From positions 1-64,000 of the forward strand of contig NZ_JACKSH010000097.1 in assembly GCF_025821625.1 (NCBI RefSeq): a stretch of 64,000 bases of DNA, written 5' to 3'. This stretch comes from Mycolicibacterium pyrenivorans. Its GTDB lineage: Bacteria; Actinomycetota; Actinomycetes; Mycobacteriales; Mycobacteriaceae. How positions within the stretch are numbered: position 1 is the stretch's first letter; each line of letters opens with the position of its first letter. The translations under genes were made by a program, and so were the position numbers. Under the pieces are notes generated by a model. It was not told where the DNA came from. It saw nothing but the letters and a program-made list of their open reading frames with translations, and did no database searches. Shown piece by piece: positions 27,672 to 35,985 of the stretch.

Positions 27672-28085
27672 TCAGGCGGGCGGCGGCGTTCCCGCTCCCG
27701 GCGCGCCGGCGATCGGCACCAACGGGGTCGGGGTCACGGTCGTGACGCCGTTGGCGCCGACGGTCGGGCCACCGCGGGGGCCCATGGACTTGATGACGTC
27801 GGCTGCCGCCTGGGTGCAGTCCAGCGTCAACAGCATGCGCCCGCCGCTGGTGACCTTCTGCTGGTCGACCAGGCATGCCGACTGGGGCAGAACGCTGCCG
27901 GTGGACCCACCGAAATACGCCTTGACGCCCTGGCTCTTGAGGATGGCCAACGCCCGGCCGTACTGCTCACCGGTGACGTTGTAGGGCGATTCCTGCGCAG
28001 GCTGGGAAATCGCCACGCCTGCGCCGATCAGGGCGGCGGTTCCGGCGGCGACGAGACCGCCGCTGAGTACAACGAGCTTTCTCAC
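27672..28085 (-). CDS. Small secreted mycobacterial protein of unknown function
   Basis: The 137-residue precursor has a signal peptide (KLVVLSGGLVAAGTAALIGA, then GVAISQPAQ). The mature domain has two Cys (SACLVDQQK and LTLDCTQ), the segment YGRALAILKSQGVKAYFGG, and a Pro/Thr/Gly-rich tail ending GTPPPA. No enzymatic motif is seen. GTG 28085 is chosen because GAGGAG lies 9 nt upstream and the frame beyond it lacks signal-peptide character. Confidence 0.7.
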   Translation of the reverse strand: MRKLVVLSGGLVAAGTAALIGAGVAISQPAQESPYNVTGEQYGRALAILKSQGVKAYFGGSTGSVLPQSACLVDQQKVTSGGRMLLTLDCTQAAADVIKSMGPRGGPTVGANGVTTVTPTPLVPIAGAPGAGTPPPA

Positions 28086-28193
28086 GGCAACAATCTCCTC
28101 GACTCGGCGGTGCGGTGCGAACATATCGCAGATGTGACACCGCTGCAGACACGCGCAGCGTTACATGCACCGATGCCGCCGTGGCATCCCGGC

Positions 28194-30371
28194 TCACACC
28201 GGCGGCTTGACCGCCGCCCGCATCGCCTCGCACAGCGCGATGGCGCGCGGATCGGTGAACACATCCTCGAGCAGCACCTGCCGTCCCCCGGGATCACCGA
28301 GCGGGACGCGCCAGTTCGGATATTCGTCGGTGGTGCCCGGCTGGTTCTGGGTGCGCACCTCGCCGACGGCGTCGGCCAGCGACAGCGACAACAGCCGTGA
28401 CGGCGTCCGTCCGAGGTAGCGGTGCAGCGCCAGCACCACCTCGTCGACGTCCACACCGGCGCCGTCAGCGTCGTGACCGTCACCGCCGAGCAGTCCCACC
28501 CTGCGCAGTTCGGCCAGCCAGGCCCGCTGCTGGGCGCGGTCACTGGCCAGTTCCTCCTCGGCGGGCCGGGTCAGCAGGCCGAGTTCGTCGCGCAGCCGGA
28601 CATGCTCGCCGGCCAGGTATCCGGCCGTCGGGGGCAGATCGTGGGTCGTGACCGCCGAAAGGCAGTACTCCCGCCACTGCTCGGCGGGCAGCGGCCCGCC
28701 AGTGGCATTCGGGCCGTCGCGGTCCAGTTCGAACCACAGGATCGAGGTGCCGAACAGGCCGCGGTCGCGCAGGTAGTCGCGCACCCACGGCTCGACCGTC
28801 CCCAGGTCCTCACCCACGACGACCGCCCCGGCGCGCTGCGCCTCCAACGCCACGACGCCGATCATCGCGTCGTGGTCGTAACGCACATACGTGCCTTCGG
28901 TCGGGCGCGCGCCCTTCGGTATCCACCAGAGCCGGAACAACCCGATGATGTGGTCGATCCGGACGCCGCCCGCGTGCCGCAGCACGGCGGCGACGAGCGC
29001 GCGGAACGGCTCGTAGGCCTCCTCGGCGAGGCGGTCGGGCCGCCAGGGCGGCTGCGACCAGTCCTGCCCGAGCTGGTTGAACTCGTCCGGCGGCGCGCCT
29101 GCGGTGACCCCCAGGGCCAGAACGTCCTGCAGTGCCCAGGCGTCGGCGCCGTCGGGATCCACCCCGACCGCGAGGTCGTGCATGATGCCCAGCTCCATCC
29201 CGGCCTGCACGGCGGCGGCCTGCGCGGCGGTGAGTTGCTCGTCGACCAGCCACTGAAGCCAGCGATGGAAGTCCACCTCGGCGGGGTGGGCCTCCACGAA
29301 GGCGGCGACGGCCCCGGACTGCGGGTGCCGCAGCTCCTCCGGCCACCGGTGCCAGTCACCGCCGTGACTCTCGGCCAGCGCGCACCAGGTGGCGAAGTCG
29401 TCGAGGCTGCGACCCTGCCGCGCCCGGAACGCCGCGTAGGCGATCTCGCGGCCCGCGGACAGCCCGATCGGGTAGATGCTCGCCAATGCCTGCCGCTTGA
29501 CCTTCCATACGGCGTCGCGGTCGATCTGATCCGCGCGATCGGCCCGCGACTGCAGGTGCTGCTTCGCCTTCCGGATACGGCCGCGGTGCCGCAACTCGGC
29601 GAACTCGGGGACGGCCTCCACCCTCAGGTACATCGGGTTGACGAAACGGCGGGAGGTCGGCAGATACGGCGACGGCTCCATCGGCGCGGTCGGCGCCGCC
29701 GCGTGCAGGGGGTTCACCAGCACGAACCCGGCGCCGTGACAGGCCGCCGACCAGACCGCCAGGTCGGTGAGGTCGGTCAAATCCCCGATGCCCCAGGACT
29801 TCCGGGATCGCACGCTGTAGAGCTGGGTGGCCAGGCCCCAGGTGCGGCGCGAGCCGGGCCGCGACGGCGGCTCCAGCGTGGCCGGCGACACGATCACGGT
29901 GGTGCCGATGTCGGAGGAACCGACCTGCAGGTGCAGCCGGTGGTAGCCGACCGGCAGATCGGCGGGCAGCTCGAAGCTGGCCTCACCGATCAACCTGCCG
30001 TCGAGATCGAAAGGGTCCCTGTTGTTCTCGAGCTGCCGCAGGCCGGTGCGCACACTGCCGTCCTCGAGCCGCAGCCACAGCCTCGCCGGGTCACCGTGGG
30101 TGACGTGCACCCAGAACGGGGTCGCGGAGCCGCTGCGGCCGACGATCACCGGAGGCAACGGCCGGGCCCAGTGGCCCCGGTCGTGTGCCTCGATCGCCGC
30201 GACGCGGTGCTCCTCGGTGGCGGCGGAAACGCCGAGAGCGTCCAGAACGGCGATCAGCGTCGCGGCGCCTACCGTCACCGCCCTGCCGGTCCAGTCCGCG
30301 TACCCGGTGGCCACCCCGTACCGGTGCGCGAGCTCGATCAGCGAGGCGGGCGGATCAGTGTCATCGGACAT
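28194..30371 (-). CDS. malQ: 4-alpha-glucanotransferase MalQ
   Basis: This 725-residue GH77 amylomaltase transfers alpha-1,4-glucan segments in maltodextrin and glycogen metabolism. Conserved regions are WGIGDLTDLTDLAVWSA, the nucleophile motif GVRIDHIIGLFRLWWIPKG (Asp), the acid/base motif VVGEDLGTVEPWVRDYL (Glu) and VTTHDLPPTAGYLAGEH (third Asp). An extra N-terminal beta domain of about 150 residues makes it longer than the 500-residue plant/Thermus type but normal for actinobacteria. ATG 30371 is divergent from the MFS gene across 106 bp. Confidence 0.95.
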   Translation of the reverse strand: MSDDTDPPASLIELAHRYGVATGYADWTGRAVTVGAATLIAVLDALGVSAATEEHRVAAIEAHDRGHWARPLPPVIVGRSGSATPFWVHVTHGDPARLWLRLEDGSVRTGLRQLENNRDPFDLDGRLIGEASFELPADLPVGYHRLHLQVGSSDIGTTVIVSPATLEPPSRPGSRRTWGLATQLYSVRSRKSWGIGDLTDLTDLAVWSAACHGAGFVLVNPLHAAAPTAPMEPSPYLPTSRRFVNPMYLRVEAVPEFAELRHRGRIRKAKQHLQSRADRADQIDRDAVWKVKRQALASIYPIGLSAGREIAYAAFRARQGRSLDDFATWCALAESHGGDWHRWPEELRHPQSGAVAAFVEAHPAEVDFHRWLQWLVDEQLTAAQAAAVQAGMELGIMHDLAVGVDPDGADAWALQDVLALGVTAGAPPDEFNQLGQDWSQPPWRPDRLAEEAYEPFRALVAAVLRHAGGVRIDHIIGLFRLWWIPKGARPTEGTYVRYDHDAMIGVVALEAQRAGAVVVGEDLGTVEPWVRDYLRDRGLFGTSILWFELDRDGPNATGGPLPAEQWREYCLSAVTTHDLPPTAGYLAGEHVRLRDELGLLTRPAEEELASDRAQQRAWLAELRRVGLLGGDGHDADGAGVDVDEVVLALHRYLGRTPSRLLSLSLADAVGEVRTQNQPGTTDEYPNWRVPLGDPGGRQVLLEDVFTDPRAIALCEAMRAAVKPPV

Positions 30372-30477
30372 GGCGCCAATCTTGCCCCGTCAGCGGGATT
30401 CGCAAACGTCGAAGGTGCCCGCCGGCGGCCTCGCACGGTCGGTGACCCCGTCACACATTTCGGTAGGGTCGCAATTC

Positions 30478-31668
30478 ATGCCGCCCGAACCGATCGACGG
30501 CGCCGTGACGCGCGACCGGCGGGCGCGGATCGCGGTCGCGGCGCTGTTCCTGACCAACGGCGCGCTCTTCGCCAACATGCTGCCCCGGTTCCCGGAGATC
30601 AAGTCCGATCTGGCGATGTCCAACGCGGCCTACGGCGGTGCGGTCGCGGCCTTCTCCGCCGGTGCCCTGATGGCCGGGCTGACCGCGGCTGCGCTGATCC
30701 GAAGGTTTCAGTCCGCACGCGTCGCGCTGGTCACCACCGTGTTCCTCGCCGCGTTCATCCTGGTGGCCAGTGTGGCGCCGTCGCCGCTGGTCTTCGCCGC
30801 CGCACTGTTCGTCGCGGGCGCCAGCGATGCCATCACCGATGTGGCGCAGAACGTCAACGGCTTACGGCTGCAACGCAACTACGGGCGATCGATCATCAAC
30901 TCGCTGCATGCCGTGTGGGCCGTCGGCGCCATCCTCGGCGGCCTGATGGGGGCCGCCGCCATCGCGCTGCACGTCCCGCGCCCCGTGCACCTGGGGGTCG
31001 GGGGTGTGGTGTTCTGCGCAGTGGTCGCCGTCGCCTACCCGTACCTGCTGCACGGCCCCGACCACGACGACCACCCGTCGGCGCGGAACAACGGCGGGCG
31101 AGACGTCAGCGCGGTGGTGTACCTGTGGCTGCTCGCCCTGGTGGGTATCGCGGTCGCGGGCGCCACCGTCGAGGACGCCGGAAGCTCATGGGCCGCGCTG
31201 TATCTGCGTGACAGCCTCGGCGCACCGGGAGCGGTGGCTCCGCTCGGATACGTCGCGTTGGTCGGCTGCATGTTCCTCGGGCGCATGGTCGGCGACAGGC
31301 TCGTCGACCGTTTCGGGGAACGCGCTGTCGCGCGGGCGGGCGGGCTGATCACGGCGGCGGGCATGGGCCTTGCGCTGGCGCTGCCGTCGGTGCCGGGAAC
31401 CATCGCCGGGTTCGCGGCCGCCGGCCTGGGGGTGGCGACCGTGATCCCCGCCGCGATGCGCGCCGCCGACGAACTGCCGGGCCTTCGCGCGGGCACCGGG
31501 CTGACGATGTTGACCTGGCTGATGCGGGTCGGATTCCTCGGCGCCCCACTGGTCGTCGGCGTGATCGCCGACGCGACGAGCCTGCGGATGGGACTGCTCA
31601 CCGTCCCGGCCGCCGGTGTCACGCTGATCCTGCTCGCCGGCGTGCTCAGTGGGCGAGCGCGTTCCTGA
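30478..31668 (+). CDS. MFS transporter
   Basis: This 396-residue membrane carrier with about twelve helices shows GALFANMLPRFPEIKSDLAM in helix 1, a cytoplasmic loop LIRRFQSAR, the helix-5 region NSLHAVWAVGAILGGLMGAA and, in the second half, GRMVGDRLVDRFG. It resembles drug or sugar exporters of the FucP/YbjJ type; the substrate is unknown. TAGGGT (30464-30469) stands 8 nt before ATG 30478, a leaderless arrangement. Its 3' end overlaps the convergent TetR gene by 23 bp. Confidence 0.87.
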   Translation: MPPEPIDGAVTRDRRARIAVAALFLTNGALFANMLPRFPEIKSDLAMSNAAYGGAVAAFSAGALMAGLTAAALIRRFQSARVALVTTVFLAAFILVASVAPSPLVFAAALFVAGASDAITDVAQNVNGLRLQRNYGRSIINSLHAVWAVGAILGGLMGAAAIALHVPRPVHLGVGGVVFCAVVAVAYPYLLHGPDHDDHPSARNNGGRDVSAVVYLWLLALVGIAVAGATVEDAGSSWAALYLRDSLGAPGAVAPLGYVALVGCMFLGRMVGDRLVDRFGERAVARAGGLITAAGMGLALALPSVPGTIAGFAAAGLGVATVIPAAMRAADELPGLRAGTGLTMLTWLMRVGFLGAPLVVGVIADATSLRMGLLTVPAAGVTLILLAGVLSGRARS

Positions 31669-32290
31669 CCATCGGCGTCAGCACCGCATGCGCGAAGCGG
31701 CGCAGTTCCCGGTCGTCGCCGAAGTCGGGATCCGACGGCGGCATCGACAGATAGGTGAAGAACAGGCGCGCGAAGACATCCGCAACCCAGCGCACGGGTT
31801 GTGACGGCGGGCCGGGCGCATCGCCGTGGATGTAGTTGGCGATGAACGCCGACCCCATGTCGATCAGATCGGCGGATTCCGCGGGCGGCGCCGGGTCGGT
31901 GTGCGGGGCGCGCCGCAGGATCGGATGACCCCGGGCGAACGTGACCGCCGCGATGAAGGCGTTCGCGACCCCTTCGCCGGCACGGTCAGGGTCGGCGGTG
32001 CCCTCGACGGCATCGGCGACCGCGGCCAGAAACCGCTGCGTCTCCCGGCGGATCAGCGCCGCGACCAGATCGTCGCGGCGCGGATAGCGCCGGTAGGCGG
32101 TCATCCGGGAGACACCGGCCTTGCGCACCACCTCCTCGACGGTGAGGCGGTGCAGGCCCACCGATGCCGCCTCCTTCAGCGCCGCATCCAGCAGCCGCTG
32201 GCTGGTCCGGTCGGCGGAGTCGTCCATCCCGTCATCCCGGAAGAGCCTGGCCGCACCGCCGACGATGACGACGAGCTCGGGGTCGATCAC
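31646..32290 (-). CDS. TetR/AcrR-family transcriptional regulator
   Basis: The 214-residue product has the TetR helix-turn-helix at about 30-75 (VEEVVRKAGVSRMTAYRRYP) and a C-terminal ligand-binding region with ANYIHGDAPGPPSQPVRWVA. GTG 32290 overlaps the stop of the DUF2236 gene by 4 bp; an ATG 21 codons further in is an alternative. Being co-transcribed with the DUF2236 gene, it probably represses that operon through the palindrome at 33209-33245. Confidence 0.9.
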   Translation of the reverse strand: MIDPELVVIVGGAARLFRDDGMDDSADRTSQRLLDAALKEAASVGLHRLTVEEVVRKAGVSRMTAYRRYPRRDDLVAALIRRETQRFLAAVADAVEGTADPDRAGEGVANAFIAAVTFARGHPILRRAPHTDPAPPAESADLIDMGSAFIANYIHGDAPGPPSQPVRWVADVFARLFFTYLSMPPSDPDFGDDRELRRFAHAVLTPMVRNALAH

Positions 32291-33195
32291 CGGGTGAGTG
32301 CCTCGGCCACCGGAGCGCCCGCCGCCCTGGCGCGGGCGAGCTGGACGTAGCGGGGGGTGCCGAACGCCCACCGGTGCAGCCGCGCGTCGAGCGCCAGCGC
32401 CGGCGCGTAGAGCCTGCGGGTGAGCGCAGCCGGACGGTCGTAGCCGGACAGTTCCCGAGCCCACCGCGGGGCCCGGATCATGCCGGCGTGCACCGCGAAC
32501 CGGCCAACCGGGCGCTGGATCACCCCCGGTAGATCGGACAGGAACGGCGAGCAGACCAGGAAGTCGAGGAAGGCCCGGGTCTGGGCGGTCACGCTCAGCA
32601 CCGGGCGCATCCGGGTGACGAAGTCGTCGAGCTCGGCGACGCTGGCGGGCACCCCCTCGCCGCCACCCATCCGGCCGATCACCGCCTGCTCGGCGAGGTA
32701 ACGGTCGCGTTCGTCGGGCGTCAGCGCCCTGTTGGTGGCCTCGAACGTCCGCATGATCATCCACGGAATGCAGGTGTGCACCCAAGCGATCAGCTCCGGA
32801 TCCAGCGCGCGGTAGGGGACCCCGTCCGGCCGGGTGCCGTTGACGAACGAATGCATGTGGCGGACATGATCGATGAGAGCCGTTGCCGCAGTGGTGTTTC
32901 CGAAGGTGGTCGCCAGCACGTAGCCGAGGGTGGCGCGCGCCCGTTGGAAAGGGTCCTGACGGTAGTCCGATAGGTCCTCGACTCCGGCCACCACCGAGGG
33001 GTGCAGCACCTCGAGCACGATCGCCGCCAGGCCCGCCTGCGTCACGGCCGCCAGGTCCGCGTGCACCTCCCAGGACACGCTGTCGGGCCCGATCAGGCCC
33101 GGGTCACCCGGCGGGCCGCCGTAGACCGCGGGGTCGTCGTGCCTGCCGACCTGGCGTTCGAAGTCGGCGACGATGCGGTGGCGCAGTGGTTCCAT
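32287..33195 (-). CDS. DUF2236 / MpaB-type oxygenase family protein
   Basis: This 302-residue all-helical protein of the latex-clearing/MpaB family contains haem-binding, redox-active members. Family blocks are SVSWEVHADLAAVTQAGLAA, the RARATLGYVLATTFG segment, DHVRHMHSFVNG (candidate His region), and PELIAWVHTCIPWMI. It likely acts as an oxygenase on a hydrophobic substrate; none can be named. GGAGGG precedes ATG 33195. It is the first gene of a two-gene operon with the TetR gene. Confidence 0.85.
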   Translation of the reverse strand: MEPLRHRIVADFERQVGRHDDPAVYGGPPGDPGLIGPDSVSWEVHADLAAVTQAGLAAIVLEVLHPSVVAGVEDLSDYRQDPFQRARATLGYVLATTFGNTTAATALIDHVRHMHSFVNGTRPDGVPYRALDPELIAWVHTCIPWMIMRTFEATNRALTPDERDRYLAEQAVIGRMGGGEGVPASVAELDDFVTRMRPVLSVTAQTRAFLDFLVCSPFLSDLPGVIQRPVGRFAVHAGMIRAPRWARELSGYDRPAALTRRLYAPALALDARLHRWAFGTPRYVQLARARAAGAPVAEALTR

Positions 33196-33208
33196 CGTGT
33201 CCCTCCGG

Positions 33209-33245
33209 TGGTATAGATGTGACAGTCAGACCCCTATCTATACCA
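33209..33245. promoter_or_regulatory. Perfect palindromic operator upstream of the DUF2236-tetR operon
   Basis: TGGTATAGAT (33209-33218) and ATCTATACCA (33236-33245) are exact 10-bp reverse complements with a 17-nt centre. The site lies 14 bp before the DUF2236 start, so it must cover the promoter or leader. The TetR protein encoded in the same operon is the natural candidate to bind it. Confidence 0.75.
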
Positions 33246-33360
33246 TCGCGGGTCGGACCTGGCCAGGTCGCGACGGCTTTCGGCAATTCGGGCGGACTCG
33301 GCGGCCTACGCTGAAATCTGCAGGTCGGGGAGCGATTGCCCGGCAACGCCCGCCCGCCGG

Positions 33361-33397
33361 CTGGTACAGTTGCGTACCAATAGCGGTCACGTACCAG
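33361..33397. promoter_or_regulatory. GTACC repeat cluster upstream of the carboxylesterase gene
   Basis: TGGTAC (33362-33367) and GTACCA (33374-33379) form a 6-bp inverted repeat with a 6-nt centre, and a further GTACCAG follows at 33391-33397, itself the reverse complement of CTGGTAC at 33361-33367. Three half-sites just before a gene start suggest an operator. The regulator is unknown; the neighbouring TetR is one candidate, although its palindrome has a different sequence. Confidence 0.5.
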
Positions 33398-33418
33398 AAC
33401 CGACCGAAGGAGTTCGGC

Positions 33419-34990
33419 ATGACGGCCGAGGCCAGTACCCGCGACACCGCAGGCGAGCGGCCCGTGGTGGACACCACCTACGGCCCGGTCCGAGGCGTGG
33501 ACGACGGCACCGTCAAGGCGTGGAAGGCGATCCGCTACGCCGCCGCCCCGGTCGGCGAGCTGCGCTGGCGGGCACCCCAGCCGCCTGCCGCCTGGTCGGA
33601 GCCCGCCGACGCGGGACGGGTCGGGCCGGTATGCCCTCAGCCGACGGATCCGAGGATCCCGATCGACCTCGGCGCACCACAGGGCGAGGACTTTTTGTCA
33701 CTCAACGTGTGGGCGCCGCCGGACACGAAGCCCGGCGACGGCAAACCGGTGATGGTGTGGGTTCACGGCGGTGCATACATCCTCGGTTCAGCCAGCCAGC
33801 CGCTCTACCACGGGCGCAGGCTGGCCGCCGACGGCGACGTCGTGGTCGTGACCGTCAACTACCGACTCGGCGCCTTCGGGTTCCTCGAACTGTCGACACT
33901 GGGCGCCGACCCCGAGCGGTTCGCGACCAACCTCGGGCTGCGCGACGTGTTGGCCGCACTCGGGTGGGTGCGCGACAACATCGCGGCGTTCGGCGGGGAC
34001 CCCGACAAGGTCACCCTGTTCGGCGAGTCGGCCGGTGGGGGCGTGGTCACCACGCTGCTCGGCAGCCCCGCGGCGGCCGGACTGTTCAGCGCGGCGATCG
34101 CCCAGAGTTCGCCGGTCACGTCGTCGTACGAGGCCGACCGGGCCGGCCGGGTGGCACAACGCTTCCTTGACGTGCTCGACATCGGACCGCGGGATCTCGG
34201 GCGCCTGGCCGAGTTACCGACCGCGGCCATCGTGGCGGCGTCGCGGACGGTGTTCGACGAGGTGCCGGTGCGCACGCCGGGCCGGCTGGCGTTCGCCCCG
34301 ATCGTCGACGGGGACGTCGTGCCGGACTACCCGGTGAACCTCGCCAGGAAGGGCTTGACGCATCCGGTGCCGCTGATCATCGGCACCAACAAGAACGAGG
34401 CCGCACTCTTCCGCTGGATGAAGTCGCCGCTGATGCCCATCAAGCCGGAATCCATCAGGGCGATGTTCGCCGAGATCGCCGCCGAGCAGCCGAGCCTGCA
34501 ACTGCCCGACCAGACCCGCCTCGGTGGCGCCTACCGGGGCCGCGAGACGATCAAGGGCCTCGGATTGGCCAGCGACCTCGGTTTCCGGATGCCCTCGATC
34601 TGGTTCGCCGACGGTCACCGCGCCGTCGCGCCGGTCTACCTGTACCGCTTCGACTTCGCCACCGCGATGCTCCGCCTGCTTCGCCTGCACGCCGCCCACG
34701 CCACCGAGCTTCCCTTCGTGTGGGGCAATCTCGGCGCCGTGCGCAAGGACCCGATGTTCGCACTCGGTGGCCGCAAGGTCGGCGCGGCGGTCTCCCAACG
34801 GGTGCGCACCAGGTGGACGAGCTTCGCGGCACACGGTGAACCCCGCGGACAGGCCGGTGAACCGACCTGGCGTCCCTACGGTGCCGACGACCGCGCCACC
34901 ATGGTCATCGACAAGCAGGACTCGGTGGTCGACGACCTCGACGCCGACGTGCGGCGCGCCTGGGGTGACGACGTCCTGAGCTTCCTGTAG
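33419..34990 (+). CDS. Type B carboxylesterase / para-nitrobenzyl esterase family
   Basis: This 523-residue cytoplasmic alpha/beta hydrolase of the carboxylesterase B family shows the oxyanion segment VMVWVHGGAYILGSAS, the nucleophile elbow TLFGESAGGGVVTTLLGSP (Ser), GTNKNEAALFRWM, and the catalytic His region LHAAHATELPFVWGN. GAAGGAG lies 6 nt before ATG 33419. The sterol-desaturase-like gene starts 28 bp after its stop, so the two probably share a transcript and may act on a common lipid ester. Confidence 0.92.
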   Translation: MTAEASTRDTAGERPVVDTTYGPVRGVDDGTVKAWKAIRYAAAPVGELRWRAPQPPAAWSEPADAGRVGPVCPQPTDPRIPIDLGAPQGEDFLSLNVWAPPDTKPGDGKPVMVWVHGGAYILGSASQPLYHGRRLAADGDVVVVTVNYRLGAFGFLELSTLGADPERFATNLGLRDVLAALGWVRDNIAAFGGDPDKVTLFGESAGGGVVTTLLGSPAAAGLFSAAIAQSSPVTSSYEADRAGRVAQRFLDVLDIGPRDLGRLAELPTAAIVAASRTVFDEVPVRTPGRLAFAPIVDGDVVPDYPVNLARKGLTHPVPLIIGTNKNEAALFRWMKSPLMPIKPESIRAMFAEIAAEQPSLQLPDQTRLGGAYRGRETIKGLGLASDLGFRMPSIWFADGHRAVAPVYLYRFDFATAMLRLLRLHAAHATELPFVWGNLGAVRKDPMFALGGRKVGAAVSQRVRTRWTSFAAHGEPRGQAGEPTWRPYGADDRATMVIDKQDSVVDDLDADVRRAWGDDVLSFL

Positions 34991-35018
34991 AGATCCAGAC
35001 TTCCCCGGAGGTGCCGCC

Positions 35019-35948
35019 ATGGAGTTCCTCGACATACTGCCGCCGCAGATGCGCGACCCGGTGCTGTTCGCCGTCCCGTTCTTCCTGCTGCTGCTGATCA
35101 TCGAGTGGACGGCCGCCCGCAAGCTCGAGCACCTGCGGGACCCCGCCGATTCGGCCCGTCCGGGCACCGGGGCCTACCTCACGCGCGACTCCTGGGCCAG
35201 CATCTCGATGGGGCTGGTGTCGATCTTCACGATGGGCGCATGGAAGTTCCTGGCGCTGTTGGGTTATGCGGCGATCTACGCCTACCTCGCCCCGTGGCAG
35301 CTGCCCGCCACCCAGTGGTACACGTGGGTCATCGCGATCGTCGGTGTCGACGTGCTGTTCTACGCCTACCACCGCACCGCGCACCGGGTGAGGTTGATCT
35401 GGGCCACCCACCAGGCCCACCACTCGAGCCAGTACTTCAACTTCGCGACCGCGCTGCGGCAGAAGTGGAACAACAGCGGGGAGATCCTGATGTGGATTCC
35501 GTTGCCGCTGTTGGGGGTTCCACCGTGGATGGTGTTCGTGAGTTTCTCGATCAGCCTGATCTACCAGTTCTGGATCCACACCGAGCGCATCGGCACACTC
35601 TGGCGGCCAATCGAATTCGTCTTCAACACCCCGTCACACCACCGGGTGCACCACGGCATGGATCCGGAGTACCTCGACAAGAACTACGGCGGGATCCTGA
35701 TCATCTGGGATCGGCTTTTCGGCACATTCCAGCCCGAGCTGTTCCGGCCGCATTACGGGCTGACCAAGCCGGTCGACACGTTCAACATCTGGACGCTGCA
35801 GACGCGCGAGTACGCCGCGATCGGCCGCGACGTGCGCGCCGCCCGGGGAATCCACGACAAGCTCGGCTACATCTTCGGGCCGCCCGGGTGGCTGCCCGAG
35901 GGTGCGCGCCGTGCCGGGGACCAGCCGCGGACCTATGTCCCCCGATAG
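35019..35948 (+). CDS. Sterol desaturase / fatty acid hydroxylase family membrane protein (Rv1814-like)
   Basis: This 309-residue integral membrane di-iron enzyme has the histidine motifs of the family: YHRTAHRVRLIWATHQAHHS (HxxxH then HxxHH) and, in the C-terminal half, HTERIG and TPSHHRVHHGMDPEYLD (HHxxHH). Three to four hydrophobic segments surround them. Such enzymes hydroxylate or desaturate lipids or sterols. It marks the start of a block with the gene order of M. tuberculosis Rv1814 (erg3) onward. GGAGGTG precedes ATG 35019. Confidence 0.9.
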   Translation: MEFLDILPPQMRDPVLFAVPFFLLLLIIEWTAARKLEHLRDPADSARPGTGAYLTRDSWASISMGLVSIFTMGAWKFLALLGYAAIYAYLAPWQLPATQWYTWVIAIVGVDVLFYAYHRTAHRVRLIWATHQAHHSSQYFNFATALRQKWNNSGEILMWIPLPLLGVPPWMVFVSFSISLIYQFWIHTERIGTLWRPIEFVFNTPSHHRVHHGMDPEYLDKNYGGILIIWDRLFGTFQPELFRPHYGLTKPVDTFNIWTLQTREYAAIGRDVRAARGIHDKLGYIFGPPGWLPEGARRAGDQPRTYVPR

Positions 35949-35985
35949 CGTGGCTGAACGACGAGCAGGCCGTAGGGTCCGCGGT

